Below are positions 22,637 through 23,100 of a stretch of 23,100 bases of DNA, in pieces. The notes under the pieces are model-generated. The model saw only the letters and a list, made by a program, of their open reading frames with translations. It was not told where the DNA came from and ran no database searches. The first letter of the stretch is position 1. Each line of letters opens with the position of its first letter. The DNA is from Paramuribaculum sp. (lineage in GTDB: Bacteria > Bacteroidota > Bacteroidia > Bacteroidales > Muribaculaceae): assembly GCA_029051965.1 (NCBI GenBank), contig JAIDJZ010000058.1, positions 1 through 23,100 on the forward strand. Direction: 5' to 3'. The translations under genes and the position numbers were made by a program.

Positions 22637-23100
22637 TCATCTGACCACGACCCGTCGGGCAAACGATCCGTCGGTGACAATGTAGAGTCCTGCCGGGAGC
22701 GACAGGGTTGTCAGCGGTCTCCGGACGGTTTCTCCGAACCAGCAGACTCCGTCGGTCGAATAGACGGAGATTGTCCGTTCGCCGTCGCGGTTTTCAATTG
22801 TCAGCATGTGGTCGCGGCAGTAGGCGTCCCATTGGTGGTAGTCCAGTTCGTTGACCGCTCCGATCTCGCTGTGGTCAGTGATCGAAATGTTGTCGATGAA
22901 CCAGCGTTCGCCTGATTTCTGTGCGAAGCGGATCCGGCCGTTGCCTGTCGTGTTGATGCTGGCCGAGAATGTGGAGGCTGAAGTTTCGTCGAAGCGGAAT
23001 GTTTCGGCTGTCTGCCATGTGATTCCTCCGTCGGTCGAGTATTCCAGATCTACGATGGAGGTCGGCTCGGAGTCGTTGGGCGATTTGGGGGCTTCGGGGG
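22637..23100 (-). CDS. C-terminus of a secreted protein with a type A T9SS sorting domain (partial)
   Basis: The minus-strand frame is open from the window edge to a TGA at 22639-22637, giving the last 154 residues of a larger protein; its start is beyond 23100. The first part contains LEYSTDGGITWQT and ends in RFAQKSGERWFIDNISITD, a jelly-roll pattern common in Bacteroidetes surface proteins (choice-of-anchor or MAM-like domains). The last 65 residues have the type A sorting-domain pattern: MLTIENRDGERTISVYSTDG, then LSLPAGLYIVTDG and a basic end, RRVVVR. Such a domain is cleaved after passage through the T9SS and the protein is released or attached to A-LPS. The fragment does not reveal the catalytic or binding function. 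It is a plausible client of the machinery encoded at 11.4-18.3 kb. Confidence 0.85.
   Translation of the reverse strand, partial: PEAPKSPNDSEPTSIVDLEYSTDGGITWQTAETFRFDETSASTFSASINTTGNGRIRFAQKSGERWFIDNISITDHSEIGAVNELDYHQWDAYCRDHMLTIENRDGERTISVYSTDGVCWFGETVRRPLTTLSLPAGLYIVTDGSFARRVVVR

Noticed and set aside
22628..22915. 95-codon plus-strand frame at the right edge
   Set aside because: It is antisense to the T9SS sorting domain, whose pattern is clear on the minus strand.

Overview
The window looks like a chromosomal segment of a GC-rich gut-type Bacteroidales bacterium, most plausibly Muribaculaceae or a close relative; that placement is inference. Supporting signs are a complete core type IX secretion (Por/Gld) operon, the gene order DUF177-rpmF-fabH-era-der, a Bacteroidales-type malate dehydrogenase, promoters of the Bacteroidetes type (TTG, about 20 bases, TAnnTTTG) and an apparent lack of strong Shine-Dalgarno sites. 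I saw no tRNA, rRNA, CRISPR array, transposase or phage gene.

Layout. 1-665: the 3' end of an unrecognised gene followed by a non-coding stretch rich in inverted repeats. 666-2875 (+): flavodiiron protein and malate dehydrogenase, closed by a strong terminator. 3092-7462 (+): DUF177/YceD, ribosomal protein L32, FabH and the ribosome-assembly GTPases Era and Der. A perfect 20-bp bidirectional terminator separates Der from the convergent genes. 7545-8708 (-): exported GH33-type sialidase. 8798-10684 (-): RelA/SpoT homologue with intact hydrolase motifs and a divergent synthetase domain, with its own promoter. 10804-18323 (-): a run of porT, porP, gldK, gldL, gldM and gldN homologues, followed by a small possibly SecB-like protein. 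18490-19245 (+): six-TM ion channel with a non-canonical selectivity filter. 19281-22553 (-): pheT and a YebC-family regulator. 22637-23100 (-): the C-terminus of a secreted protein ending in a type A T9SS sorting domain.

How the genes fit together. GldL and GldM form the proton-driven inner-membrane motor, GldK and GldN the periplasmic ring under the outer membrane, and PorP and PorT are outer-membrane or associated barrel proteins. The fragment at the right edge is a likely client of this machine. The left half is mostly housekeeping: fatty-acid initiation, ribosome maturation, central carbon metabolism and oxygen detoxification. The sialidase suggests use of host sialylated glycans.

Most of the window is ordinary core genome. 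The less ordinary items are two hairpins in the first 400 bases that share flanks and vary compensatorily in their stems, a perfect 20-bp inverted repeat reaching into the end of a gene, the ion channel with TTAGCD where TTVGYGD is expected, the RelA/SpoT homologue with an eroded synthetase signature, a histone-like basic tail on GldN, and the small SecB-like protein behind the secretion operon.
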